From a virus: DNA of 52,167 bases. Under the pieces are notes generated by a model that searched no databases, was not told the DNA's origin, and worked only from the letters and a program-made list of their open reading frames with translations. Positions within the stretch are counted from its first letter, which is position 1. Every line of letters starts with the position of its first letter. Shown here one piece after another: positions 33,101 through 40,989 of the stretch. The stretch is taken from the IMG/VR virus record IMGVR_UViG_3300015245_000043, positions 1-52,167 of that record. One strand, given 5' to 3'. Position numbers and translations under genes: made by a program.

Positions 33101-34681
33101 CTAAAACCCCTGGTGTTGCACGACGCGGCGTTCCTTCGCCCGCGTCGCATGCTTCAAGGCGCCGAAAGTGCCGTCGGCGTAGGGCGACGCTTCGCGCGTG
33201 CGCGCCGACGCCCGGTTTTGCAGATTGAGACCGCGCCCCAACAACGAGATGAAATCGACGAAGTCGTCGCGCAGCGCGTTCGGGAAGCCGAATAGCTCCT
33301 CGACGGCGTCGCCATACCAGCCGGCGAAGATCGGGAGATGCACCTTCCCCATCGACATCCGGCCTTGGATCGCCTGCGCCCGCGCCATCTTGTCTTTCGT
33401 CGAGACAAGCTGATGGATCGCGCAGTAGGTGCCGCTCTCCAGCATGCGCTGCCGCAGGAACGGCTCGATCGAGCGGAAGATTTGATCCTTCTCGGCCCAC
33501 CACAGGAGCGGCCCGCGCGCGAAGTAGCTGAGCATCGCTTCGACGACGATCGAGGTCTGCGCCCGCCGCCAGAAGATGTCGGGCAGTATCCACAGGTCGC
33601 CGCTCTCGTCGACGCCAGCCAGGCCGAAGCACGACTTGTCGTTGCGCTGCTCCGCCGACGTTGCAAGGTCCGATGCCCCATAGAGCCGCAGGTTGCTAGG
33701 CTGATCGCCGCGTCGATAGGGATGGATGCAGGAGGCATTGAAGAAGGCGCCCTCGGACGGCGACGGGCGGCCTTGCCAGATCGCGCTAAAGCTCTCCGGG
33801 TTCAGCTTCCGCATGTCCTCCAGGTATTGCTTTGTGAAGCGCTCCGGCCACAGCGGCTCGCCCGGCTTGCGGTCGAGGATGTCACCCTCGTCGGCGAGCG
33901 CGGGGATGTTGATGACCGTCCATTGCTTCGCCAGTTCGGGATCGTAGCAAGGGTTCTTGGGATCGGTCAGGCGGCCGACGACATCGTCCTCGTGCCAGCG
34001 CGTCAGGATGATGATCACCGCTGAGTAGGTGTCCATCAGGCGCGACATTGCGACATCGGTGAACCATGACCAGGTCCGCTCGCGCATCGGCCGGCTGTTG
34101 GCCTCGTCGCGGTCCTTGATCATGTCGTCGAGGACCAGCTTGTGTGCGCCGCGTCCGGTGACTGAGCCGCCCCGGCCGACGAAGAAGATCACGCCGCCCT
34201 GGTTGGTCTGTAGCCGATCGCTGGCGGCGCTGCCGGTGCCAAGCCGCACGTCGGGAAAAACCTGTTGATAAACCGGCTGCGTCATGACCGACCGCACGTC
34301 GCGGCCGAAGTCGAGCGCGAATTCCTCGTTGTAGGTGCCGAAGATGATCGACTGGCGCGGGTTGCGCCCCATCGACCAGGGAATGTACTTGCGCGAGGTC
34401 AGTTCGCTTTTGCCGTGACGCGGCGGCATCGAGATGATGACGCGATGGAGCAGCCCCATCTCGACCGCCATCAGCGTCGACGCCAGGAAACTGTGATGAC
34501 GGTAGGCTTGGTATCGCGAGCGGGAGAGATCATCAGGCGCAGCCACGTCGGCCGACGTGATCTGCGCGAAGGTCAGGAGGTCGCCCTGCGCCCTCTGCAA
34601 CAACGCCAGGCGCCGCAGCGCCGCGTTGCCGATCTCGGCTTGCGCCTGATACTCCCGCTCGACGACATCACTGTGATCCAT
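33101..34681 (-). CDS. terL: Terminase large subunit
   Basis: This 526-residue packaging motor has an ATPase domain with Walker A PPRHGKSE (about 86-93), Walker B LVLDDMIKD (about 185) and the coupling motif IIILTRWHEDD. The RNase H-like nuclease domain starts at LYGASDLATS and carries further acids in WWAEKDQIFRSIEP and DDFVDFISLLG. It cuts concatemers and pumps DNA through the portal. A small-terminase-like gene is separate at 42258-42797. The upstream small gene ends 3 bases before the start. Confidence 0.92.
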   Translation of the reverse strand: MDHSDVVEREYQAQAEIGNAALRRLALLQRAQGDLLTFAQITSADVAAPDDLSRSRYQAYRHHSFLASTLMAVEMGLLHRVIISMPPRHGKSELTSRKYIPWSMGRNPRQSIIFGTYNEEFALDFGRDVRSVMTQPVYQQVFPDVRLGTGSAASDRLQTNQGGVIFFVGRGGSVTGRGAHKLVLDDMIKDRDEANSRPMRERTWSWFTDVAMSRLMDTYSAVIIILTRWHEDDVVGRLTDPKNPCYDPELAKQWTVINIPALADEGDILDRKPGEPLWPERFTKQYLEDMRKLNPESFSAIWQGRPSPSEGAFFNASCIHPYRRGDQPSNLRLYGASDLATSAEQRNDKSCFGLAGVDESGDLWILPDIFWRRAQTSIVVEAMLSYFARGPLLWWAEKDQIFRSIEPFLRQRMLESGTYCAIHQLVSTKDKMARAQAIQGRMSMGKVHLPIFAGWYGDAVEELFGFPNALRDDFVDFISLLGRGLNLQNRASARTREASPYADGTFGALKHATRAKERRVVQHQGF

Positions 34682-34684
34682 CGC

Positions 34685-34939
34685 CTAGCTCAGTGGCCCT
34701 CCGTCCGGCGGCGTCTCTGCCGCCAGCTTGGCCTTGGCGGCGTCGATCAGCTTGCGCTCCTCGGCGGTCGACGCCTCGGTCGCGGCCTCCTGCTCGGCGA
34801 TCATCTGCTCGCGCGTTTTGAGTGTTGGCCCGCCAAGCGGCCCGATCGGAACCTCGCCGCCGCCAACGGCGTCGTCGAGCTTTCGCATCCCCTCTGCCGG
34901 CGGTGTCTCAGCCGGCGCGCCCTGTGTCGTATCGTCCAT
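34685..34939 (-). CDS. Small hypothetical protein before terminase
   Basis: This 84-residue protein is acidic and Ala/Pro/Thr-rich, with a likely helix (MIAEQEAATEASTAEERKLI, then DAAKAKLA). The start has AGGAGAAGC just upstream. It shows no DNA-binding motif, so it is not an obvious small terminase. Position alone suggests a packaging or head role. Confidence 0.55.
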   Translation of the reverse strand: MDDTTQGAPAETPPAEGMRKLDDAVGGGEVPIGPLGGPTLKTREQMIAEQEAATEASTAEERKLIDAAKAKLAAETPPDGGPLS

Positions 34940-34950
34940 GCTTCTCTCCT

Positions 34951-35133
34951 CTATGGTGCAGCCGCCACGTAGGCGGTCGTGCCGGTCGTGATGATGGTCG
35001 TCTGCGCGTTGATCGCGGTGACGAAGGCCGCGTCGGTCACGTAGGCGCCGCGCTCCTGCCCGGCATTGAGCGCGATCAGGGTGTCGGAAGCGACCTTTAG
35101 CCGCTGCCGGATGTCTCGCTTGGTATCAGCCAT
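34951..35133 (-). CDS. Small hypothetical protein, paralogue of 35151-35348
   Basis: This 60-residue protein begins MADTKRDIRQRLKVASDTLI and ends in a Thr/Ala-rich stretch (TTIITTGTTAYVAAAP). The N-terminal (T/K)RDIRQR(L/V)K motif matches the neighbouring product, indicating local duplication. A GGAGGG lies before the start. Function is unknown; the position next to tail and terminase genes suggests a virion role. Confidence 0.55.
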   Translation of the reverse strand: MADTKRDIRQRLKVASDTLIALNAGQERGAYVTDAAFVTAINAQTTIITTGTTAYVAAAP

Positions 35134-35150
35134 TACTCTGTCCCTCCTTT

Positions 35151-35348
35151 CTAGGGTTCGGCGTCAGGGTAGGCGGCAAGATCGGCTTCGATGTCGGCCG
35201 CGTTCTTTTGCAGCTTGTCGAGGAATTCGGCGTCGAGCATCGAGCCTTGCGCCCAGGCGGCGCCGTAGAAACCGATGTCCTCGCTGTTGGTCTTGACGCG
35301 CTGCCGGATGTCGCGTTGCGTCTTGGGCGGCTCTACAGGGTCAGCCAT
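35151..35348 (-). CDS. Small hypothetical protein, paralogue of 34951-35133
   Basis: This 65-residue protein is counted from the ATG at 35348 with GGAGAG upstream; the frame is open further upstream but overlaps the lipoprotein gene. It carries TQRDIRQRVKTNSEDIGFYG and an acidic helix (LQKNAADIEADLAAYP). It is paralogous to the next gene. Function is unknown. Confidence 0.58.
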   Translation of the reverse strand: MADPVEPPKTQRDIRQRVKTNSEDIGFYGAAWAQGSMLDAEFLDKLQKNAADIEADLAAYPDAEP

Positions 35349-35358
35349 GATTACTCTC

Positions 35359-35658
35359 CTAACCTGTCGGTTCGCCAATCGACGGGCGCTGAAACGGATA
35401 GACGCTGCAAGTGCCGTTCGGCCCATTGCTCCATTCACCGCCCGCCCCCTCGCAGATGTCGCGCCAGAACAGGCCATCGACGGTTTTCGAGCGCTGGCCG
35501 TAGCGGTCGGCGGCACTGTGCTTCGGATCGTAAGGCTCGCGCATGTGGTCGTTGCGAGCGCAGCCGCTCAGCGAAAACACGATGACGATGCAGACGATCA
35601 GCCACGCCAAGGCGGCGGCGCCGACCTGAAACCACGTCAGTTCGAATTCGGGCTTCAA
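35359..35658 (-). CDS. Predicted membrane-anchored lipoprotein
   Basis: This 99-residue protein is read from a TTG at 35658 that overlaps the tail fibre stop (TTGA), with AGGTG 6 bases upstream; no ATG is available. The N terminus has a strong hydrophobic segment (VGAAALAWLIVCIVIVFSL) ending in LSGC, a lipobox. The mature part includes KTVDGLFWRDICEGAGGEWS and CSVYPFQRP, with cysteines that could form a disulfide. Location after the tail fibre gene suggests a lysis accessory (Rz1-like) or a superinfection-exclusion protein, but neither is shown. Confidence 0.58.
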   Translation of the reverse strand: MKPEFELTWFQVGAAALAWLIVCIVIVFSLSGCARNDHMREPYDPKHSAADRYGQRSKTVDGLFWRDICEGAGGEWSNGPNGTCSVYPFQRPSIGEPTG

Positions 35659-37673
35659 TTGATCACCTGTACTTTCACGCGGCCGAACCAATCGGCGGTC
35701 ACGGTGATGCCGACCGCCTGCGTTCCCTTGTTGGTAATCCAGAAGGCTGAGTTTGACATATGATGGTGAACCTGCGTCGCGTCGCACCACAGGCCGCCGC
35801 CCGCGCCGGAATTGACGTTGGAGAAAAGCACGTTGACGACATCGCCGACCGCGTAGCCGGCATTGATGATCTTGCAGATGATGTACATCCACACATCGTC
35901 AGGCCGGACGCCCAACAGATGATTGGTGATCGTGTCGGTGCTTAGGACTAACGTCCAATCCGGCGTGATGAAAGAACGCTTGCCTCGGAAGAAGAAGCGC
36001 GCGTCGGCGACGCTGCCAAGGATCAGAGTGCCGGCGTCGCCCGGCGTCGGCAGGTTCAAGGTGACCAGCGGCGTCGCCTTCGAGACGCAGCGGTCGGCAC
36101 CCTGCGCGTTGAAGGCGAGAACGCCTGCGCCCGGCGCCGACATGACTTCGATCTTCCAACCGTCGACCAGGCCGGCGCTCGCCGGGATGGTGATGATGCA
36201 GCCGCCGGCCGCCGTGTAGATGAACGTCTTGCCGTTGTCGGCAAGAGCCGGCGCATGCGCGGCACCAGCGATGATCGAAGCACCGCCGGATGGCGCCGCG
36301 CCGTTGGCCGCCGCCGTGACGTGGCCCTTCTGATCGACCGTGATGTTGGCATTCGTGTAGGCACCCGGCGCGACGGCGGTGTCAGCATGCCCGATGGTCC
36401 GGTTGGCGCTGAGATCACCGCCGCCGGTAATCGGCGCGGTGACGCCGACGGTGCGCGAGGTCGGCACGGCGCCAATGTTGGCGAGCAGCCCGGCGGCGTT
36501 GTTGATGGTCGTGAGCAGACCGCGCATGTAGGCGGTCGCGTCCGAAATCATCGCGGCGGTGAAGGCGGTCCAGGCCCAGGCTCCGGCATTGGCGATCAGC
36601 GACTTGTTGTTGTCGCCGGGATTGGCCGGGACCGGCACCTGGTTGATCGGCGTGTTCGCGATTGCCGTGATCCGGCCCTGCTGATCGATGGTCGCGGTCG
36701 CTGGCCCGTAGGTGCCAGGCACGACGCCCGGCTGATCGGCCAGGCGCACGGTGCGATCGGCGCTGAGGTCGCCGCCGCCGGTCAACCCGGTGCCGGCGAT
36801 GATCTGCCGCGTCGTCGGCGGGACGCCGAAGTAGGCTTGTGCCTGCGCGGCGTTGGCGGTGCCGGTCAAGAACGCCTTGGCATAGGCGGTCGCGTCGCTG
36901 ATCCGCGCGACCAGGAAGGCGAGCCAATTGAAGGCGCCGGCTCCGGTCGCGGTGAGAACCTTGTCGACATCGCCGGCAACCGGCGGCGGCACCGATCCCG
37001 ACCCTGAGATCAAGCCCTGCACCTGACCAAGGGTCGGCACGTCGGTCGGCGCGACGGCGGCGACGGCGCCCTTGATCGTCTTGCCGGCGGCGGTCCATTT
37101 GCCGTCGGCGGTGTCGATCGTCAGCACGTCTTGCAGGACGTAGGCGGTGTGACCGGGATTGACGATCAGACCCTTGCCGGCGACCAGCGGCGGCCCCGGC
37201 ATGCTGGCGGCGGCGGTCTCCGCTGCGGCTTGCGCGGTCTGCGCGCCCTGCTCGTAGAGGAAGGCCGATGACGCGGCATCGGCGGCGGTCGCAGCATCGG
37301 TCGCGCTCGACGCCGCATGCGTCGCGGAGGTCGCGGCATCGTCGGCGGCGGCTTGCGCGCTGAGCGCAGCGGCTTCGGCCGCCGCAACCGAGTTCGCTTC
37401 GGCCTCGCTCATCACCGCCAGCACGCTATCGTCGAGACTGTCGGCGGTGACGACGCCATTGACCAGGCCGCCGTCGTCGCGCTGGATCAGCGCGAGCCGT
37501 TCCTGCAAGAGGTTGATGCCGTCGTTGCTCTGATCGTAGTCGGCGCCGATCCAATCCGCCGGCAGCGGCGCCGTCGGATGATCGGTCTGCCATTGAACGT
37601 AGTCGTAGAGCCGCGTGATTGGCGTTGGGACCGGCGGCGGTACGTCGAGAACCGAAGGCGCGTCGTCTGGCAT
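35655..37673 (-). CDS. Tail fibre protein
   Basis: This 672-residue protein has three parts: an N-terminal virion-binding part with YDYVQWQTDHPTAPLPADWI; an alanine-rich coiled-coil shaft (about residues 85-160, AAEAAALSAQAAADDAATSA); and repeated beta-type fibre modules, two of which contain TGGGDLSA.RT followed by a DQ.G..TA.AN strand pair. The C-terminal part (from about 520) is probably the receptor-binding tip. The start at 37673 has a GGGGGG ribosome binding site within a 15-base leader shared with the gene at 50395. It opens the late operon and determines host attachment. Confidence 0.82.
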   Translation of the reverse strand: MPDDAPSVLDVPPPVPTPITRLYDYVQWQTDHPTAPLPADWIGADYDQSNDGINLLQERLALIQRDDGGLVNGVVTADSLDDSVLAVMSEAEANSVAAAEAAALSAQAAADDAATSATHAASSATDAATAADAASSAFLYEQGAQTAQAAAETAAASMPGPPLVAGKGLIVNPGHTAYVLQDVLTIDTADGKWTAAGKTIKGAVAAVAPTDVPTLGQVQGLISGSGSVPPPVAGDVDKVLTATGAGAFNWLAFLVARISDATAYAKAFLTGTANAAQAQAYFGVPPTTRQIIAGTGLTGGGDLSADRTVRLADQPGVVPGTYGPATATIDQQGRITAIANTPINQVPVPANPGDNNKSLIANAGAWAWTAFTAAMISDATAYMRGLLTTINNAAGLLANIGAVPTSRTVGVTAPITGGGDLSANRTIGHADTAVAPGAYTNANITVDQKGHVTAAANGAAPSGGASIIAGAAHAPALADNGKTFIYTAAGGCIITIPASAGLVDGWKIEVMSAPGAGVLAFNAQGADRCVSKATPLVTLNLPTPGDAGTLILGSVADARFFFRGKRSFITPDWTLVLSTDTITNHLLGVRPDDVWMYIICKIINAGYAVGDVVNVLFSNVNSGAGGGLWCDATQVHHHMSNSAFWITNKGTQAVGITVTADWFGRVKVQVIN

Positions 37674-37674
37674 G

Positions 37675-37689
37675 TGTCGACCCCCCGTC
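37675..37689 (-). promoter_or_regulatory. Shared G-rich leader of the tail fibre gene
   Basis: TGTCGACCCCCCGTC (plus-strand reading) is identical to 50397-50411. In both places it lies one or two bases from a minus-strand ATG, so the transcript reads GACGGGGGGTCGACA before the start. It probably serves as the ribosome binding site and may mark co-regulated late genes. Confidence 0.6.
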
Positions 37690-37848
37690 GGCTTGCGGCT
37701 ATAGCACCATCTCGACACAAAGGGAAGTAGCGCGCCCCGTCGGGTAGGTGTAGCTTTCTGGCGGGACGCTTCGGTTGAGGCGTCGGCGACAACCTGTCGG
37801 CACACCCGACGGGTCGGCGCAGACCGGGCGGAGCGTCCCACCTGACCT
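37690..37848. promoter_or_regulatory. Divergent promoter region between late operon and accessory cluster
   Basis: No gene is seen. This gap must hold the promoters for the leftward late operon and the rightward accessory cluster. It contains CCCGTCGGGTAGGTGTAG (37737 region) and the small dyad CTGTCGGCACACCCGACGGG (37789-37808), related to the dispersed CCCGACAC sites. No clear sigma70 -35/-10 pair was found. Confidence 0.4.
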
Positions 37849-37861
37849 GGAGATTGCGACC
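37849..37861 (+). promoter_or_regulatory. Ribosome-binding cassette GGAGATTGCGACC, copy 1
   Basis: This 13-base sequence directly precedes the ATG at 37862. Identical copies precede ATGs at 43153, 44065 (one extra base) and 44852. GGAG is the Shine-Dalgarno core; conservation of the other nine bases is unusual. Confidence 0.7.
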
Positions 37862-38119
37862 ATGAACGACGAGGGAAACTGCGCCGCCGTGCGCGCGGGC
37901 CGCTGCCCCGACTGCGGCGACGAGCAGATGATCGCCGGCCCTTGGGGCGGCGCTTCCCGCAACCTCTACTGCGCGGTTTGCCTAAGCGCCTGGTGCGCGC
38001 ATGGGATCAAGTACGGCGTGATCTCGGTGCAGCCGGTCGGCAAGATCACGCGCGACGTGATCGAATGGGCGAAGCGCGTCTACCACGACGAGCGATGGCA
38101 CGGCAGCAAACAGCGCTGA
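37862..38119 (+). CDS. Small zinc-ribbon protein
   Basis: This 85-residue protein starts MNDEGNCAAVRAGRCPDCGD, with a CPDC knuckle and a second CAVCLSAWC knuckle about 30 residues later, so one or two zinc ions may be bound. It is the first gene of the rightward accessory cluster and uses the conserved GGAGATTGCGACC leader. Function is unknown; nucleic-acid or protein interaction is the general expectation for such ribbons. Confidence 0.65.
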   Translation: MNDEGNCAAVRAGRCPDCGDEQMIAGPWGGASRNLYCAVCLSAWCAHGIKYGVISVQPVGKITRDVIEWAKRVYHDERWHGSKQR

Positions 38120-38135
38120 CGCTTGGAGGAGATCG

Positions 38136-38393
38136 ATGGCCTACAGGCTACGTGAAACACGGATCATCGCATCGAGCGAGCTACGCGACGCCAACGGCAA
38201 GCGAGCAGAAGTTCTCACCTACGCCGTTCGCAAACTCGGCGACACCTGGCACTACAAGACCGCCGTCATCGGTTGGAAGGGCGAGGAAGGCCGCGCCTGG
38301 TTCGGCGAGTGGCCGGACCAGGAGGCGGCTGAGCGCGGCCACGACGACACCTGTCTCAAAATCCACAACGACCAGGGTGTCACGCTGCAATGA
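38136..38393 (+). CDS. Hypothetical protein
   Basis: This 85-residue protein has a strand-rich N-terminal half (YRLRETRIIASSELRDANGK, VLTYAVRKLGDTWHYKTAVI) and GWKGEEGRAWFGEW, then a short charged helix. GGAGGAG lies 5 bases before the start. It overlaps the next gene by 4 bases. No family is known to me. Confidence 0.6.
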   Translation: MAYRLRETRIIASSELRDANGKRAEVLTYAVRKLGDTWHYKTAVIGWKGEEGRAWFGEWPDQEAAERGHDDTCLKIHNDQGVTLQ

Positions 38394-38599
38394 CGCCGGA
38401 GCGCTTCGAGTTCCTATTTAATTGGACGCTCGACGCCAGCGGCGCGCTCTGGCTCGGCATCGCCATCGGTAGAGGCTGGTGGTGGGGACCGCCACTCGGC
38501 TACATGATTGGCCGCTGGTCCGGCGTCCACTTCACCCGCTGGCTACGCCGCCGCCAGCACGACCATCTACAACGCATGATGCAGGAGCTATCGGAATGA
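38390..38599 (+). CDS. Small tryptophan-rich, possibly membrane protein
   Basis: This 69-residue protein has a hydrophobic, Gly/Trp-rich centre (GALWLGIAIGRGWWWGPPLG) flanked by a basic C-terminal half (WLRRRQHDHLQRMMQEL). One membrane-associated segment is likely. It starts and ends with 4-base overlaps. A host-envelope-directed role is possible but unproven. Confidence 0.55.
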   Translation: MTPERFEFLFNWTLDASGALWLGIAIGRGWWWGPPLGYMIGRWSGVHFTRWLRRRQHDHLQRMMQELSE

Positions 38600-38964
38600 G
38601 ACGCTACGACCACGAGCCGAAGCCAGGTGCCTACGGCGTCTGCGAGCGCTGCGGCGATCCGGCGACGCACCCCGGCCCGTTTGAGCAGGCGAAGCCCGAA
38701 GATCGTCTCGGCGATGCCCCGGTGCAGGCCGACTACCAGAAAATGATGACCGCCATCATGCAAGGCATCGACGAGCTTCTAAATCCCGACAAGGAGACCA
38801 AGGGCCGCGCGACCGGCATCCTGATCATGATGTTCCCCTACGGCGACCACAGCGGGCGCTGCAATTATATGAGCAACGGCGCCGACCGGCGCGGTGTCGT
38901 GATCCTGATGAAAGAGATGATCGCGCGCTTCGAGGGTCAGCCGGACGTGACGGGACGCGCGTGA
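38596..38964 (+). CDS. Hypothetical protein with CERCGD zinc knuckle
   Basis: This 122-residue protein has an N-terminal CERCGDPATHPGPF followed by a helical region (QKMMTAIMQGIDELLN) and ILIMMFPYGDHSGRCNYMSN with GADRRGVVILMKEM. The C-terminal block is reminiscent of small alpha/beta proteins found in many phages but without assigned function. It overlaps its neighbours by 4 bases on each side. Confidence 0.58.
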   Translation: MRRYDHEPKPGAYGVCERCGDPATHPGPFEQAKPEDRLGDAPVQADYQKMMTAIMQGIDELLNPDKETKGRATGILIMMFPYGDHSGRCNYMSNGADRRGVVILMKEMIARFEGQPDVTGRA

Positions 38965-39287
38965 TCTACGTCCTCGAAACCGGCGGCCGGATCGGCATGA
39001 TGCTGCGCCCGCCGATCGCGCCCAACGAGCTAGGCGAGCTATTCCCCGAAGCCTATCCGGGTTGGACCTTGCTGACCTGCCAGGTGATCGAGCTTGCCGG
39101 CCAGCGCTTTCAGATGTTCTACCGCGCCGGCCACGACGGCGAGGTCAATCAGGCGGCATCACAGATCAATCGATCGTGCGGCGACGAGGAATGTATTCAC
39201 GGCACGGTGATCATGCTATCCGGCCCGCACCTGTTCGACGATGACGTGATCGATAAATTCAGCGACCAGGATTGGGGCAACGCATGA
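38961..39287 (+). CDS. Hypothetical protein
   Basis: This 108-residue protein starts at a GTG (38961) within a 4-base overlap. Likely strands alternate (IYVLETGGRIGMMLRPP, TLLTCQVIELAGQRFQMFYR), followed by an acidic C terminus (FDDDVIDKFSDQDW). The highly acidic tail could mimic DNA or contact basic partners, but this is speculation. No family is recognised. Confidence 0.55.
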   Translation: MIYVLETGGRIGMMLRPPIAPNELGELFPEAYPGWTLLTCQVIELAGQRFQMFYRAGHDGEVNQAASQINRSCGDEECIHGTVIMLSGPHLFDDDVIDKFSDQDWGNA

Positions 39288-39481
39288 TCGACGACAAGAC
39301 CAGAGCGCTGATCACGGAGCTTAACGACCTGTTCGCGAACGAATGCGATCTCGACGATGCCGACGACGCCTTCCGCGCGGCGTTCGCCTGCGTCGCCGTT
39401 GCCCGCACGATCGTAACCGAGATGGTCGGCGGCGAGCGCGCGAAGGTCTGGTTCCAGGCGGTGACGGATCGCGTCGCATGA
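39284..39481 (+). CDS. Small acidic helical protein
   Basis: This 65-residue protein is counted from the ATG at 39284, overlapping the previous stop (ATGA). It is acidic in the middle (NECDLDDADDAFRAAF) and helical throughout. Function is unknown. It belongs to the coupled accessory cluster. Confidence 0.52.
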   Translation: MIDDKTRALITELNDLFANECDLDDADDAFRAAFACVAVARTIVTEMVGGERAKVWFQAVTDRVA

Positions 39482-39687
39482 AAGTCCGCACCTTCACGCC
39501 AGCCAAAGGCCCGGAGACCGAAGCGATGCTCGACAAGATGTTCGCCGACACCGCCGGCATGATCGTGATCGCGTTGAAGCCCGACGATCTCGTGCAATGC
39601 GTCGCGCTCGACATGGACAGCAGGCAGGCCGCCGAAGTCCTCTACGAGTGCGCGCTGATGTTCAAGAAGGCGAGCAAGGCGTCATGA
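39478..39687 (+). CDS. Hypothetical protein
   Basis: This 69-residue protein is counted from the ATG at 39478, overlapping the preceding stop by 4 bases. The fold looks alpha/beta (AGMIVIALKPDDLVQCVALD then AAEVLYECALMFKK). The following product has a comparable TIVVLTPDGERASIHM strand pair followed by a helix, so the two may be distant paralogues. Function is unknown. Confidence 0.52.
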   Translation: MKVRTFTPAKGPETEAMLDKMFADTAGMIVIALKPDDLVQCVALDMDSRQAAEVLYECALMFKKASKAS

Positions 39688-39923
39688 CGGATGCCAAGAA
39701 GCGCCCGCTGCAATTGGAGGAGATCGCCGCCGGCCGCCGGATCGAGCAATTCGTGCGCGATCGGCTCGACGCCGGCATGGTGTTGACCATCGTCGTGCTG
39801 ACGCCGGACGGCGAAAGAGCGAGCATCCACATGGCCTGCAACCCGCCGATGGAGCCGGACGCCAAGGCCGTCATGGATGCCGTGCTGACGGCGTTGAAGG
39901 CGGCGCGCGAGGACATGGGATGA
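39684..39923 (+). CDS. Hypothetical protein
   Basis: This 79-residue protein has an N-terminal basic helix (EEIAAGRRIEQFVRDRLDAG), a strand pair (MVLTIVVLTPDGERASIHMA) and a C-terminal helix. It overlaps both neighbours by 4 bases. Function is unknown; its plan parallels the preceding gene product. Confidence 0.52.
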   Translation: MTDAKKRPLQLEEIAAGRRIEQFVRDRLDAGMVLTIVVLTPDGERASIHMACNPPMEPDAKAVMDAVLTALKAAREDMG

Positions 39924-40534
39924 TCGAAGAAGTCCTCCATCCGACGCTGACCAAGCTGGCCGATGTCGAGCCGCTGCGCGCCTGCGGCTCCTGCTCGCTG
40001 TGCTGCAAGCTGGTGCCGGTTGCATCACCGCAAGTCGTGAAGGATGCCGGCGTCTGGTGCGACCATTGTACCAAGCCCGGTTGCGCGATCTACGCGACAC
40101 GGCCGATGCCGTGCCGGGTCTGGTCCTGCTGCTGGCTGCTCGATGCCAACCTGTCGGAGGTCGACGCGCTGGAGCCGCGCAAATGTCACGTCGTCATCGA
40201 TCCGGTCTGCGACGAGGTCATCTTCCGCTCGAATTCGACCGGCGAGGAGCAAATCGAGACGGTCGTGCAGATGTGGTGCGATCCGGCCTACCCCGGCGCC
40301 TGGCGCTCGCCCGCCGTGCGCGCCGCGATCGACTACTACGGCAAGCGCATGAAGATGGCGACGATCATTCGGTTCAACAACAAGACCGGCTTCCTGGTGC
40401 GCCCGCCGTCGCTGTCGCCGACCGGCACCTGGGAGGAGAGCGAGCAGGCGGCACCGATCGACCGCAACGAAATGAGGGACAAATTGAAAGCGCTCGACGG
40501 CGGCGACCACGTCTACGGCGAGGCACACCGATGA
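39920..40534 (+). CDS. YkgJ-like cysteine-cluster protein
   Basis: This 204-residue protein has a cysteine cluster near residues 20-70: CGSCSLCCKL, WCDHCTKPGC and RPMPCRVWSCCW. This CxxC..CC...C pattern belongs to the YkgJ/Fe-S-zinc cluster superfamily, which probably binds a metal or iron-sulfur centre. Related proteins are frequent in phages of Alphaproteobacteria, but their role is not established. The C-terminal 80 residues are less conserved and end in a charged helix. Overlaps of 4 bases on both sides keep it in the accessory cluster. Confidence 0.72.
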   Translation: MIEEVLHPTLTKLADVEPLRACGSCSLCCKLVPVASPQVVKDAGVWCDHCTKPGCAIYATRPMPCRVWSCCWLLDANLSEVDALEPRKCHVVIDPVCDEVIFRSNSTGEEQIETVVQMWCDPAYPGAWRSPAVRAAIDYYGKRMKMATIIRFNNKTGFLVRPPSLSPTGTWEESEQAAPIDRNEMRDKLKALDGGDHVYGEAHR

Positions 40535-40989
40535 TCCGCCGCCCCGGCAACCGGCCGCTGTTCTACATCCTGCGCGACCACAAGGCGCTGCCGACCGATG
40601 ACGTGATCAAGTGGGGCCGGATGCTGGAGGACACGAAGGCGCGCACGGTCGCCTGGACGCTCTTTAATAATTCTGAGCCTTGGATCACGCTCGACCGCCA
40701 GAAGATGCTCGACCGCGAGGCAGCGCGGGTCGAGCTTGGCTTGCGTCCGCACGACATCGAGCAGCTTCGCACGCACTACGCCCGCATCATGGTCTCGACC
40801 GTGTTCCTGGGGCTAGATCACCGATGGGACAGCGGTCCGCCGCTGCTGTTCGAGAGCATGTGCTTCAACGGTCCCTTGGATGAAGCGCAGGAGCGCTACA
40901 CGACCTGGGAGCAGGCGAAGAAGGGTCACAGTGAAATGGTCGAGGCAGTCAAGAACGCGATGGTCGAGGAGGCGGTGAAGGCGCGATGA
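40531..40989 (+). CDS. Conserved phage hypothetical protein (GLDHRW motif)
   Basis: This 152-residue protein is counted from the ATG at 40531. The C-terminal half has VSTVFLGLDHRWDSGPPLLF, ESMCFNGPLDEAQERYTTWE and AKKGHSEMV, a block I recognise as recurrent in phages and plasmids of Alphaproteobacteria without known function. Conserved His, Asp and Glu residues in the block might form a metal or active site. It overlaps the preceding stop by 4 bases. Confidence 0.66.
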   Translation: MIRRPGNRPLFYILRDHKALPTDDVIKWGRMLEDTKARTVAWTLFNNSEPWITLDRQKMLDREAARVELGLRPHDIEQLRTHYARIMVSTVFLGLDHRWDSGPPLLFESMCFNGPLDEAQERYTTWEQAKKGHSEMVEAVKNAMVEEAVKAR

